Shown: positions 6,346 to 14,458, counted from the stretch's first letter. The stretch is 15,271 nucleotides of DNA from Pseudomonas sp. UBA5706 (GCF_002419965.1 NZ_DIHC01000056.1:1-15271), one strand, 5' to 3'. A program made the numbers and translations. Notes: generated from the sequence alone by a model not told the origin.

Positions 6346-6705
6346 TCAGGCAGCCCGCACTAACCGCACCCCCGCAATCACCACTGCGAACACCGCCAGG
6401 CTGGCCGAGTACAACACCAGCGCCAGTATCCCCAGCAGCAGCCCTAAAACAGCCAGCACTTGCCCGACCTTGCGGGGAATGAAAAACGCAATCAGCGAGA
6501 CGATCAGCGCGCTCCAGCCAAACACTCCAAGGTAGATCAGCAGCCCAAGGTTCGAACGCACGACGCACTGCCAGCGCAACGCATCCTCGGCACAGGCCCC
6601 TACCCACTTCACGTCTTCCATCAACCCATACCTGAGGCCATAGCCAAGGACGAGCCACAGGGCCAAGGCTCCAATCAACAACAGCAACGACAAACGACGT
6701 GGCAC
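6346..6705 (-). CDS. small hypothetical inner-membrane protein
   Basis: A protein of about 119 aa made largely of hydrophobic segments: about residues 5-27, a loop with two cysteines (GACAEDALRWQCVVRSN), then about 49-73 and 78-112, probably three or four transmembrane helices. I do not recognise a named family. The GTG at 6705 is preferred because GGA lies 7 nt upstream and the sequence then starts VPRRLSLLLL; in-frame alternatives are ATG 6741 (131 aa), ATG 6777 and GTG 6786 (146 aa), none with a clearly better ribosome binding site. The paired cysteines could form a disulfide if the loop is periplasmic. It is divergent from the hydrolase-mlaA pair and read toward the sRNA terminator. Confidence 0.7.
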   Translation of the reverse strand: MPRRLSLLLLIGALALWLVLGYGLRYGLMEDVKWVGACAEDALRWQCVVRSNLGLLIYLGVFGWSALIVSLIAFFIPRKVGQVLAVLGLLLGILALVLYSASLAVFAVVIAGVRLVRAA

Positions 6706-6864
6706 GGAATGTTCCAGATCTGGGAAAATGGCGCCCAGCATATCCGCAGTCAGCCCCGGACAAGAACCACAACACATAAAAAGCACAGGCTGCCACGCCG
6801 AAAGCGGCAGAACGTGTATTGTCGCCTACGATTTGTACGGGGCTGCGCAAAAATAATGTAAAAA

Positions 6865-6884
6865 TGCCACTATGGCACTTTTTT
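6865..6884 (+). terminator. short hairpin with U-tract between divergent genes
   Basis: TGCCA (6865-6869) and TGGCA (6873-6877) with a CTA loop, then C and six T. It resembles a small intrinsic terminator but sits in a divergent promoter region where no upstream plus-strand gene needs one. It could be an attenuator in the leader of the hydrolase gene. Confidence 0.4.
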
Positions 6885-6945
6885 CATTCACCCTGTGTCA
6901 TAGCCTGCGTATCTCAACAGCACTTCTTTCCCAAGGGATTTAGTC

Positions 6946-8244
6946 ATGCTTCGTTTTCTACGCCTCGCCGCCCTCTCAGGCGGCTTGTTCTTGAGTGCGT
7001 CCGTGATGGCGGTCGATATCGATCCGTCCAGCTATGGCTTCCCTCTGACCAACCCGTTCGAAGCGACCATCGCCACGACGCCTCCTGATTTGCGAGCCAA
7101 GGTCCCGGATGACGCAGACATCGATCAGGATGATTACAGCCTGACCCTGCGCCCCGACCGCGAGTTCACCCTCCCGGACAACTTCTGGGCCGTGAAGAAA
7201 CTCCATTATCGCCTGGCCAGGCAGGACCATCCGGCGCCGCTGATCTTCCTGATCGCCGGCACCGGTGCCCCTTACAACAGCACCCTCAATGAATACCTCA
7301 AACGGCTTTACTACGGAGCCGGGTATAACGTCGTACAGCTGTCGTCTCCGACCAGCTACGATTTCATGAGCGCTGCTTCACGTTTTGCTACCCCTGGGGT
7401 CACTTCCGAAGATGCCGAAGACCTTTATCGCGTGATGCAGGCAGTGCGTGCCCAGCAGAACAAACTGCAGGTCACCGATTACTACCTTACCGGCTACAGC
7501 CTTGGGGCGCTGGACGCAGCGTTCGTCAGCAAGCTGGACGAGACCCGTCGCAGCTTCAACTTCAAGAAAGTGCTGTTGATCAATCCGCCCGTCAACCTAT
7601 ACACCTCGATCACCAATCTGGACAAAATGGTCCAGACCGAGGTGAAGGGCATCACCAACAGCACCACGTTCTATGAACTGGTGCTGCAAAAACTGACGCG
7701 CTACTTCCGCGAAAAAGGTTACATCGACCTTAACGATGCGCTGCTGTATGACTTCCAGCAATCCAAGCAGCATCTGTCCAACGAACAAATGGCCATGCTG
7801 ATCGGCACCTCGTTTCGCTTCTCCGCCGCCGACATCGCCTTCACCTCGGACCTGATCAACCGCCGCGGCCTGATCACCCCGCCAAAGACCCCGATCAGCG
7901 AAGGCACCAGCCTGTCACCTTTCTTCAAACGTGCGTTGCAGTGCGACTTCGACTGCTACGTCACCGAGCAAGTCATACCGATGTGGCGTGCACGCACCGA
8001 CGGCGGCAGCCTGCTGCAGCTGGTCGATCAGGTCAGCCTGTACGCGATCAAGGATTACCTGAGCAACAGCAAGAAGATCGCGGTGATGCACAACGCCGAT
8101 GACGTGATCCTGGGCCCTGGTGACCTCGGATTTCTGCGCAAGACCTTTGGCGATCGCCTGACGATTTACCCGTACGGCGGTCATTGCGGCAACATGAACT
8201 ATCGCGTCAACAGCGACGCCATGCTGGAGTTTTTCCGTGGCTAA
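6946..8244 (+). CDS. exported alpha/beta-hydrolase-like protein coupled to mlaA
   Basis: A 432-aa protein with a signal peptide (about residues 1-22, ending ASVMA) and an alpha/beta hydrolase layout: LIFLIAGTGAPY (99-110) as the oxyanion-loop strand, nucleophile elbow GYSLG (Ser185), acid candidate in HNADDVIL (Asp385/386) and catalytic His in YGGHCG (His413). It should act in the periplasm or on the outer membrane; the substrate is unknown. A lipid or phospholipid ester is a reasonable guess because it overlaps the MlaA-like gene by 8 bp and shares its operon. Pseudomonas databases sometimes label such proteins serine/threonine kinase, but no kinase motif is visible. The start is supported by AAGGGA 7 nt upstream. 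Cysteines at 333 and 337 (CDFDC) may be disulfide-bonded. Confidence 0.82.
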   Translation: MLRFLRLAALSGGLFLSASVMAVDIDPSSYGFPLTNPFEATIATTPPDLRAKVPDDADIDQDDYSLTLRPDREFTLPDNFWAVKKLHYRLARQDHPAPLIFLIAGTGAPYNSTLNEYLKRLYYGAGYNVVQLSSPTSYDFMSAASRFATPGVTSEDAEDLYRVMQAVRAQQNKLQVTDYYLTGYSLGALDAAFVSKLDETRRSFNFKKVLLINPPVNLYTSITNLDKMVQTEVKGITNSTTFYELVLQKLTRYFREKGYIDLNDALLYDFQQSKQHLSNEQMAMLIGTSFRFSAADIAFTSDLINRRGLITPPKTPISEGTSLSPFFKRALQCDFDCYVTEQVIPMWRARTDGGSLLQLVDQVSLYAIKDYLSNSKKIAVMHNADDVILGPGDLGFLRKTFGDRLTIYPYGGHCGNMNYRVNSDAMLEFFRG

Positions 8245-9040
8245 ACGTCTATTGCTTATTGCCGCCCTGCTGTGCGCAGGCGCCGTGCACGCGGCCGATG
8301 CGCCGATCGTTTCCCAGGCAGCTCCCGTGCAGCGGGTCGACACCCCGGATGGCTTTACCGAGCCTCTGAAGTCGCTGAAATTCAACCCCGGCCTGGACGC
8401 CCAGGAATTCGAACGCGCCTCGCTCAACGCCCTAAACGTCTACGACCCGCTGGAGTCGTGGAACCGTCGGGTGTACCACTTCAACTATCGCTTCGATGAA
8501 TGGGTCTTCCTGCCGGTGGTCAACGGCTATAAATACATCACGCCAAGCTTCTTGCGCACCGGCGTCAGTAACTTCTTCAGCAACCTGGGTGACGTACCCA
8601 ACCTGCTCAACAGCCTTCTGCAGTTCAAGGGCAAGCGCTCGATGTCGACCACCGGCCGCCTGCTCATCAATACCACGCTGGGCATTGCCGGGCTGTGGGA
8701 TCCGGCCACGATGATGGGACTGCCCAAGCAGAGCGAAGACTTCGGCCAGACCCTGGGTTTCTACGGCGTGCCTGCCGGCCCTTACTTTGTACTGCCGATC
8801 CTGGGTCCGTCGAACTTCCGTGACACCGGCGGCCTGGTGTTCGACTTTGCAGCCGAATCGCAGATCAACTTCCTGAACGTCTCGCAGGTCAGCGAAGACC
8901 ATCCTGAGTTGTATCTGCTACGTGCGATCGACCGTCGCTACACCACCAGCTTCCGCTACGGCCAAATGAACTCGCCGTTCGAGTATGAAAAAGTGCGGTA
9001 TGTGTACACCGAAGCGCGCAAGTTGCAGATTTCGGAGTAA
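8237..9040 (+). CDS. mlaA: MlaA/VacJ-family phospholipid-asymmetry protein
   Basis: A 267-aa MlaA (VacJ) family protein. MlaA sits in the outer membrane with porins, removes misplaced phospholipids from the outer leaflet and passes them to MlaC. Family signatures are clear: DPLESWNRRVYHFNYRFDEW (about 71-90), NFFSNLGDVPNLLNSLLQ, INTTLGIAGLWDPA, and TLGFYGVPAGPYFVLPILGPSNFRD. The start is GTG at 8237, with GGAG (8226-8229) 7 nt upstream inside the hydrolase gene, so translation is coupled. The N-terminus (MAKRLLLIAALLCAGAVHAAD) looks like a signal peptidase I substrate: the only cysteine lies in ALLC, which lacks the small -1 residue of a lipobox. E. coli MlaA is a lipoprotein, so anchoring must differ here. 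P. aeruginosa also has a separate vacJ gene (PA2800), so this may be a second paralogue. Confidence 0.93.
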   Translation: MAKRLLLIAALLCAGAVHAADAPIVSQAAPVQRVDTPDGFTEPLKSLKFNPGLDAQEFERASLNALNVYDPLESWNRRVYHFNYRFDEWVFLPVVNGYKYITPSFLRTGVSNFFSNLGDVPNLLNSLLQFKGKRSMSTTGRLLINTTLGIAGLWDPATMMGLPKQSEDFGQTLGFYGVPAGPYFVLPILGPSNFRDTGGLVFDFAAESQINFLNVSQVSEDHPELYLLRAIDRRYTTSFRYGQMNSPFEYEKVRYVYTEARKLQISE

Positions 9041-9050
9041 GTCATGTTTA

Positions 9051-9079
9051 CCTGTAGCGGCATGGCGTGCCGCTACAGG
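9051..9079. repeat. perfect 12-bp hairpin after mlaA (REP-like or terminator)
   Basis: CCTGTAGCGGCA (9051-9062) and TGCCGCTACAGG (9068-9079) with a TGGCG loop, 10 nt after the mlaA stop. No U-tract follows, so it resembles a short Pseudomonas repetitive palindrome or an mRNA 3'-end stabiliser more than a classical intrinsic terminator. Confidence 0.6.
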
Positions 9080-9196
9080 CAGCTCTCCCTGCAAAAATCA
9101 TCTAACAACCCGATCAATCCCCCGCAAAAACCTCATCCATCCATCGCTGCGACAGGCATACCATAGGCGCCATTCCCCTCTTCAGGAGTGAGCCCC

Positions 9197-10051
9197 GTGT
9201 CTCAATTTCGCCAAGTCCTTCAGATCCACGCCGGTCAGCCCACCTCGGATGGCGCGGGCGTCAAGTTGACGCGGGTTTTTGGTGGCCGTGGTGTCGAACT
9301 GTTCGATCCGTTTTTGATGCTCGACGAATTCGGCTCGGACAAACCCGACGACTACATCGCCGGCTTCCCGCCGCATCCGCACCGCGGCTTCGAAACGGTG
9401 ACCTACATGCTCGAAGGCCGTATGCGCCACGAAGACCACATGGGCAACGTTGGCTTGCTGCAGGGTGGTGGCGTGCAATGGATGACCGCCGCCCGTGGCG
9501 TGATCCACAGCGAAATGCCAGAGCAGGAGCAAGGTGTGATGCGCGGCTTTCAGCTGTGGCTGAACCTGCCGGGCAAATCGAAGATGGGCGACGCCGGTTA
9601 CGACGATATCCAGCCGGAGCGCATCGCGCGAGTCACGACGCAGAACGACGTCGAGGTGGTTGTCATCGCCGGACAATTCGATGACGGCCAGGTGCGGCAA
9701 GCCGGTGTTGTGCAACGCCCGGACACCGAGCCGCAATATTTCGACTTTCACATGCCAGCGGGTACGAAGATCAACCCGAAGGTACCCCAGGGCCATCGCG
9801 TACTGTTGTACGTATACGAGGGCGAAGTCGAGATTGCCGGGCATGGCCAGAAACTCGGCAAGAGTCGTCTGGCGCGGTTGTCGGAACATGGCGAGCTGCA
9901 ACTGAGTACGACGACCGGCGCCAATGTCTTGCTGATCGCCGGTAAACCGCTGGGCGAACCCATCGTGCAATACGGGCCGTTCGTGATGAACACCCGCGAG
10001 GAGATCGAACAGGCACTGCGTGACTTGCGCAATGACACGTTGACAGCGTAA
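9197..10051 (+). CDS. pirin-family protein
   Basis: A 284-aa bicupin of the pirin family. The metal-binding residues of the N-terminal cupin are visible: PPHPHRGFET (His60 and His62) and GVIHSE (His104, Glu106), so an Fe-binding site is expected. Bacterial pirins include quercetin 2,3-dioxygenases (YhhW) and proteins that modulate enzymes such as pyruvate dehydrogenase E1; the role of this one cannot be read from sequence. The C-terminal cupin (about 180-275) contains EGEVEIAGHG. I chose GTG 9197 because AGGAG (9184-9188) lies 8 nt upstream; an in-frame GTG at 9188 overlaps that ribosome binding site. It is convergent with the patatin gene. Confidence 0.9.
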   Translation: MSQFRQVLQIHAGQPTSDGAGVKLTRVFGGRGVELFDPFLMLDEFGSDKPDDYIAGFPPHPHRGFETVTYMLEGRMRHEDHMGNVGLLQGGGVQWMTAARGVIHSEMPEQEQGVMRGFQLWLNLPGKSKMGDAGYDDIQPERIARVTTQNDVEVVVIAGQFDDGQVRQAGVVQRPDTEPQYFDFHMPAGTKINPKVPQGHRVLLYVYEGEVEIAGHGQKLGKSRLARLSEHGELQLSTTTGANVLLIAGKPLGEPIVQYGPFVMNTREEIEQALRDLRNDTLTA

Positions 10052-10052
10052 T

Positions 10053-10073
10053 CGTCGGCCCCTCTGGCCGACG
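10053..10073. terminator. hairpin between convergent pirin and patatin genes
   Basis: CGTCGGCC (10053-10060) pairs with GGCCGACG (10066-10073) around CCTCT, directly after the pirin stop and 10 nt from the patatin stop on the other strand. U-tracts are weak on both sides, but position and symmetry suggest a shared transcription end. Confidence 0.55.
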
Positions 10074-10083
10074 CAATTACAGG

Positions 10084-11331
10084 TCAATCCGGTAAAGCCG
10101 CGACGCCTAAAAACTTCATCAACTGGTCCTTCTGGGCCATTGCATCGCGGCGACCTAACTCGATCAGTTCACTGCAGTAGCCCGATTCAAACAGCAAATA
10201 ACTCAACACGCCCGCCCCGCTCGTCTTGGTCGCACCCGGTCCTCGCAAGAACGTACGCAGGGCCGGCGGCAGTTCGCGGCGATGGCGGGCAGCGATTTCG
10301 TCGAGGGGCTGGCTCGGTGAAATCACCAACACTTCAACCGGCGCCAGGGACTGAGCGGGAGTGGGCTGTTCCGAGACCCGAGGGGAAGGCTCGGGCGGCG
10401 CAGGCAGCATCCGGCTCAACAGATTAAGCCGCTCAAGTAACTCGATATCGCTCTCCAGGCTGTCGATGAAGGTGCTATTGAGCATGTGCCCGCTGATCTG
10501 CGCCAGGCTCGGCTGGACGCCGCTCACTGCGCGCTGCACGGGCTTGTTCGCACCCGGCCCGCGTGGGTTGCCGCTGACCCCGACCACCAACACCCGGTTG
10601 GCCCCCAGGTGCAGGGCCGGGCTGATTGGCGCTGACTGACGCACCGCGCCGTCGCCGAAATACTCGTGCGCCAGTTTTACCGGGGCAAACAGCAGCGGAA
10701 TCGCGGAACTGGCGAGCAGGTGATCCACGGTGAGTTGAGTCGGCAAACCGATGCGCCGGTGCCGCAGCCACGAATCGATGGTGCCTTTGCCCTGATAGAA
10801 GGTAACCGCCTGTCCCGACTCGTAACCAAACGCCGTGACCGCAACCGCGCGCAAGTGCCGGGCCTCGATCGCCTCTTCGATTCCGGCCAGGTTGAGGCGC
10901 TCGGTCAGCAGATCCCTGAGCGGAGAACTGTTAAGCAACGCCACGGGCACCTGCTTGCGCCCGATGCCCAGCAAGCTGCGCCCGAAGAATCTGGCGGCCT
11001 GGCGAATAACGCCGGCCCAGTCGCTACGCAATACCTGATGACTGCGAAAGCTCTGCCAGAAAAGGGTCAATTCATGAATGGCGGTGCGAAATTGTGCGGC
11101 GCCGCTGGCCAGCTTCACCGCGTTGATGGCGCCGGCCGAGGTGCCGACGATGACCGGAAAAGGATTTTTTGCACCCACCGGCAGAAGATCAGCAATCCCT
11201 GCCAGCACGCCGACCTGGTACGCAGCCCTGGCACCACCGCCGGAAAGAATCAACCCGGTAACCGGCTCCACGCCCACCGCGACCGTTGAAGCGCCGGTGA
11301 TTGGTTTTTGTTCGATTGCGCTCGTCGTCAT
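10084..11331 (-). CDS. patatin-like phospholipase
   Basis: A 415-aa protein with a complete patatin Ser-Asp dyad: oxyanion-hole motif GGGARAAYQVG (31-41), nucleophile GTSAG (Ser65) and DGA (Asp227). Patatins hydrolyse acyl esters of phospholipids or other lipids. There is no signal peptide or beta-barrel domain, so this is a cytoplasmic or membrane-associated enzyme, distinct from the secreted PlpD type. A proline-rich linker (about 310-335, PAPPEPSPRVSEQPTP) precedes a C-terminal tail of unknown function. It follows lpxL by 19 bp on the same strand, suggesting one transcription unit and a link with envelope lipid turnover. The start lies after a weak ribosome binding site. Confidence 0.9.
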   Translation of the reverse strand: MTTSAIEQKPITGASTVAVGVEPVTGLILSGGGARAAYQVGVLAGIADLLPVGAKNPFPVIVGTSAGAINAVKLASGAAQFRTAIHELTLFWQSFRSHQVLRSDWAGVIRQAARFFGRSLLGIGRKQVPVALLNSSPLRDLLTERLNLAGIEEAIEARHLRAVAVTAFGYESGQAVTFYQGKGTIDSWLRHRRIGLPTQLTVDHLLASSAIPLLFAPVKLAHEYFGDGAVRQSAPISPALHLGANRVLVVGVSGNPRGPGANKPVQRAVSGVQPSLAQISGHMLNSTFIDSLESDIELLERLNLLSRMLPAPPEPSPRVSEQPTPAQSLAPVEVLVISPSQPLDEIAARHRRELPPALRTFLRGPGATKTSGAGVLSYLLFESGYCSELIELGRRDAMAQKDQLMKFLGVAALPD

Positions 11332-11350
11332 AAAGGCTCAGCCCTCGGTG

Positions 11351-12283
11351 TCAGCCACGCTTTTTATACAGTTTCGGCTCGCCCGGCGGTCGACTTTTGA
11401 AGCGCCGGTGAGCCCACAGGTATTGCTCGGGACAAGCGGTCACTGCGCGCTCGACCCACTGATTGATGCGCACGCAATCGGCCTCATCGTTTTCACCGGG
11501 GAAATCGCTCAGCGGCGGATGAATCACCAGTTTGTAACCGCTGCCGTCGGCCAGACGCTGCTGAGTGAACGGCACCACCCGTGCGTGCCCAAGCTTGGCG
11601 AACTTGCTGGTGGCGGGCACGGTGGCGGCCTGGATGCCGAACAGCGGTACGAACAGACTCTGCTTGGCGCCGTAGTCCTGGTCGGGGGCGTACCAGATGG
11701 CGCGCCCCTTGCGCAGTTGCTTGATCATGCCGCGTACGTCTTCGCGCTCGACCGCGATGGAATCCAGGTTGTGCCGCTCGCGACCACGGCGTTGCACGTA
11801 GTCGAACAGTGGGTTCTTGTGCTCGCGGTACATACCATCGATGGTGTGCTGCTGGCCGAGCAAGGCGGCTCCGATCTCCAGGGTCGTAAAGTGCAGAGCC
11901 ATGAGAATCACACCCTGCCCCTCAAGCTGCGGTTGCTTGAGATGCTGCAACCCTTCGATATGCGCGAGCCTGGCCAGACGCGGTTTGCTCCACCACCAGC
12001 TCATGGCCATTTCAAAAAAGGCGATGCCAGTCGAAGCGAAGTTCTCCTTGAGCAGGCGCTTGCGCTCGGCCTTCGAGTACTGCGGGAAACACAGCTGAAG
12101 ATTGCGCGCGGCGATGACCCGGCGGTCGGTGGCGAAGTAATACATGACCCGGCCAAGCGCACGGCCGATGACCACCAGCATTCGGAACGGCAACTGCACC
12201 ACCAGCCAGAGCAGACCCAGGCCCAGCCAAAGCGGCCAGAAGCGCGGATGAAGAAATTGAGCTCGAAAACGCGGGCGTTCCAT
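11351..12283 (-). CDS. lpxL: lipid A late acyltransferase (LpxL/HtrB family)
   Basis: A 310-aa inner-membrane acyltransferase adding a secondary (laurate-type) acyl chain to lipid A. It has an N-terminal hydrophobic anchor (about 16-40) and the family HX4(D/E) catalytic motif as HFTTLE (His131, Glu136), followed by MYREHKNP. By gene order it matches HtrB2 of P. aeruginosa (PA3242, as I recall), one of two HtrB paralogues with different acylation sites on lipid A; which site applies here is not visible. The start at 12283 is chosen because GGA lies 7 nt upstream and because a -10-like TAGAAT (minus strand, 12312-12317) overlaps the upstream in-frame ATG at 12313. It is divergent from minC. Confidence 0.93.
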   Translation of the reverse strand: MERPRFRAQFLHPRFWPLWLGLGLLWLVVQLPFRMLVVIGRALGRVMYYFATDRRVIAARNLQLCFPQYSKAERKRLLKENFASTGIAFFEMAMSWWWSKPRLARLAHIEGLQHLKQPQLEGQGVILMALHFTTLEIGAALLGQQHTIDGMYREHKNPLFDYVQRRGRERHNLDSIAVEREDVRGMIKQLRKGRAIWYAPDQDYGAKQSLFVPLFGIQAATVPATSKFAKLGHARVVPFTQQRLADGSGYKLVIHPPLSDFPGENDEADCVRINQWVERAVTACPEQYLWAHRRFKSRPPGEPKLYKKRG

Positions 12284-12311
12284 TACAGCTTCCGTCAAGG
12301 CAAAGGCGGGC

Positions 12312-12317
12312 ATTCTA
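12312..12317 (-). promoter_or_regulatory. candidate -10 box of lpxL
   Basis: TAGAAT on the minus strand, with a weak TCACGA 17 nt upstream. It would start transcription near 12305, about 20 nt before the chosen lpxL ATG. Confidence 0.4.
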
Positions 12318-12362
12318 CATCGGTTCGGCGCGTTTCGTGACGCTTCGTCGGATGCGGCTCGC

Positions 12363-12391
12363 TTGCGACTCGCGGGCGTTCTCGTTATAAG
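12363..12391 (+). promoter_or_regulatory. sigma-70 promoter of minC
   Basis: TTGCGA (12363-12368), a 17-bp spacer and TATAAG (12386-12391), a near-consensus housekeeping promoter 38 nt before the minC ATG. It supports the start at 12429 over an in-frame ATG at 12363, which would lie inside the -35 box. Confidence 0.7.
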
Positions 12392-12428
12392 TCTCGGCAC
12401 TTTTAGTGACAAGCCGCTGTATGCCGAC

Positions 12429-13175
12429 ATGAGCCAAATCGAATTGCAAGACAAGGAACCGGTGTTCCAGTTGAAGGGCAGCATGCTGGCCATCACCGTG
12501 CTGGAACTGGGCCGCAACAACCTCGAAGCGCTGGATCGTCAACTGGCGGTCAAAGTCGCCCAGGCGCCGAATTTTTTCAGCAACACCCCGCTGGTACTGG
12601 CACTGGACAAGCTGCCAGCTAACGAAGGCGCGATCGATCTGCCGGCGATGATGCGCATCTGTCGCCAGCATGGTTTGCGGACCCTGGCCATTCGCGCCAA
12701 TCGCATCGAAGACATCGCCGCAGCCATCGCCATCGACCTGCCGGTCCTGCCACCCTCGGGCGCACGGGAACGGCCGCTCGATCCGACGGAAGGCGAGATC
12801 AGGAAAAAGCCCGAAATTATTGAAAAACCACCCGAGCCGTTGATCAAGCCGACCAAGATAATCACTGCCCCCGTGCGTGGCGGCCAGCAGATCTACGCCC
12901 AGGGTTCGGACCTGGTGGTGATTTCCTCGGTCAGCCCGGGCGCGGAACTTCTCGCCGATGGCAACATCCATGTGTATGGCCCGATGCGAGGCCGGGCACT
13001 GGCGGGTATCAAGGGCGATACCAAGGCGCGGATTTTCTGTCAGCAGATGGTCGCCGAACTGATCTCCATCGCCGGGCAATACAAGGTTTCCGAAGACTTG
13101 CGCAGAGATCCGCTGTGGGGCGCAGGGGTCCAGATCAGTCTGTCCGGCGACGTGTTGAACATCACCCGTCTTTAA
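12429..13175 (+). CDS. minC: septum site-determining protein MinC
   Basis: A 248-aa inhibitor of FtsZ polymerisation, recruited to the polar membrane by MinD so that division occurs at midcell. The N-terminal FtsZ-binding domain spans about 1-110 (VFQLKGSML, QAPNFF, LPVLPPSGARERPLD). A charged, proline-rich linker (about 115-148) leads to the C-terminal beta-helix domain with GNIHVYGPMRGRALAGIKGD (179-198), which carries the RGRA-type MinD and septum interaction surface. The ATG at 12429 gives the MSQ- start typical of Pseudomonas MinC; the ribosome binding site is weak. First gene of minCDE. Confidence 0.96.
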   Translation: MSQIELQDKEPVFQLKGSMLAITVLELGRNNLEALDRQLAVKVAQAPNFFSNTPLVLALDKLPANEGAIDLPAMMRICRQHGLRTLAIRANRIEDIAAAIAIDLPVLPPSGARERPLDPTEGEIRKKPEIIEKPPEPLIKPTKIITAPVRGGQQIYAQGSDLVVISSVSPGAELLADGNIHVYGPMRGRALAGIKGDTKARIFCQQMVAELISIAGQYKVSEDLRRDPLWGAGVQISLSGDVLNITRL

Positions 13176-13373
13176 CGGATACTGCGCCATTTTCAAAGCC
13201 ATTCTGATTCGTCGCAAAAACGATGCACAGGGAAAGGAAATCCGGGAAATTCATTTGTTTTCTCGAACCATGGGCCTCACAAGGCGCTCGCCTGCACCCT
13301 TGCTCGAACCACCGCTACGTTCCGAGTGGCTAATCAGGGACTAAAAATCCTTTTCCTCTAGGGGTGATACACC

Positions 13374-14186
13374 TTGGCCAAGATTCTCGTGGTTACATCC
13401 GGCAAGGGTGGTGTGGGCAAGACCACCACCAGCGCCGCTATCGGTACCGGCCTCGCTTTGCGCGGCCACAAAACAGTCATCGTCGACTTCGACGTCGGCC
13501 TGCGTAACCTCGACCTGATCATGGGTTGCGAACGCCGGGTAGTGTATGACTTCGTCAACGTGGTCAACGGCGAAGCGAACCTTCAACAGGCGCTGATCAA
13601 AGATAAGAAGATCGAAGGCCTTTACGTTCTAGCCGCCAGCCAGACTCGCGACAAGGACGCGCTGACCAAGGAAGGCGTGGAAAAAGTCCTGATGGAACTC
13701 AAGGAATCCTTCGAGTACATCGTCTGCGACTCCCCGGCCGGTATCGAGACGGGCGCTCACCTGGCGATGTACTTCGCCGATGAAGCGATCGTGGTCACCA
13801 ACCCTGAAGTGTCGTCGGTGCGTGACTCGGACCGCATGCTGGGCCTGCTGGCCAGCAAATCCCGTCGCGCCGAACGTGGCGAAGACCCGATCAAGGAGCA
13901 CCTTCTGCTGACCCGCTACAACCCCGAGCGGGTCAGCAAGGGCGAAATGCTCGGCGTCGAAGACGTCAAGGAAATCCTCGCGGTGACCCTGCTGGGCGTG
14001 ATTCCTGAATCCCAGGCAGTGCTCAAGGCTTCCAACCAGGGCGTGCCGGTCATCCTCGACGACCAGAGCGACGCTGGCCAGGCATACAGCGATGCAGTGG
14101 ACCGCCTGTTAGGCAAAGACCGCGAGCACCGTTTCCTGGACGTACAGAAAAAAGGATTTTTCGAACGTCTGTTCGGGGGTAATTAA
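13374..14186 (+). CDS. minD: septum site-determining ATPase MinD
   Basis: A 270-aa ParA/MinD-type ATPase that binds the membrane as an ATP dimer, carries MinC and is released by MinE. Visible are the deviant Walker A KGGVGKTT (residues 11-18, signature Lys11), VDFDVGLRNLD (switch I/Walker A'), CDSPAGIE (Walker B) and the C-terminal amphipathic membrane-targeting helix (KKGFFERLFGG). Translation starts at TTG 13374 (product MAKILVV), supported by AGGGG about 9 nt upstream and by conservation of the protein start. It is separated from minC by 198 bp, much longer than in E. coli, but its stop overlaps minE as TAATG. Confidence 0.97.
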   Translation: MAKILVVTSGKGGVGKTTTSAAIGTGLALRGHKTVIVDFDVGLRNLDLIMGCERRVVYDFVNVVNGEANLQQALIKDKKIEGLYVLAASQTRDKDALTKEGVEKVLMELKESFEYIVCDSPAGIETGAHLAMYFADEAIVVTNPEVSSVRDSDRMLGLLASKSRRAERGEDPIKEHLLLTRYNPERVSKGEMLGVEDVKEILAVTLLGVIPESQAVLKASNQGVPVILDDQSDAGQAYSDAVDRLLGKDREHRFLDVQKKGFFERLFGGN

Positions 14187-14440
14187 TGAGTATTTTTGAC
14201 TTCTTTCGTGCCAACAAAAAGCCAAGCACCGCGTCGGTAGCGAAAGAGCGTCTACAGATCATCGTGGCGCACGAACGCGGCCAACGCAGCACTCCGGATT
14301 ACCTGCCAGCCTTGCAGAAGGAATTGGTCGAGGTGATCCGCAAATACGTCAATATCGGCAACGATGACGTGCATGTCGCGTTGGAAAACGACGGCAGCTG
14401 CTCGATTCTGGAACTCAATATCACCCTGCCTGATCGTTGA
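14186..14440 (+). CDS. minE: cell division topological specificity factor MinE
   Basis: An 84-aa protein that stimulates MinD ATPase and drives pole-to-pole Min dynamics. The N-terminal amphipathic membrane-binding stretch is MSIFDFFRA. The MinD-contacting helix follows (about 13-31, with AKERLQIIVAHER), and the C-terminal dimerisation domain (about 36-84) contains DYLPALQKELVEVI and ILELNITLPDR. The ATG overlaps the minD stop (TAATG), so the pair is translationally coupled. Confidence 0.96.
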   Translation: MSIFDFFRANKKPSTASVAKERLQIIVAHERGQRSTPDYLPALQKELVEVIRKYVNIGNDDVHVALENDGSCSILELNITLPDR

Positions 14441-14458
14441 TCGAAAAGGCAGTCGCCA

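Noticed and set aside
6098..6850. 250-codon minus-strand ORF overlapping the small membrane protein
   Set aside because: Out of frame with the hydrophobic 119-aa protein, Trp/Arg/Gly-rich, and it runs through the sRNA terminator.
9182..10087. 301-codon minus-strand ORF opposite the pirin gene
   Set aside because: It covers exactly the pirin coding region, which has conserved metal-binding motifs; the antisense product resembles nothing known.
11078..12340. 420-codon plus-strand ORF opposite lpxL and the patatin start
   Set aside because: It spans two well-supported minus-strand genes and their gap; its product has no domain signature.
12315..13217. 300-codon minus-strand ORF opposite minC
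   Set aside because: minC is certain by sequence and operon position; the antisense frame is Arg/Gln/His-rich and unrecognisable.
13262..13311. CTCGAACCA direct repeat in the minC-minD gap
   Set aside because: Only 9 bp, two copies and no further symmetry; within chance expectation for a region of this composition.
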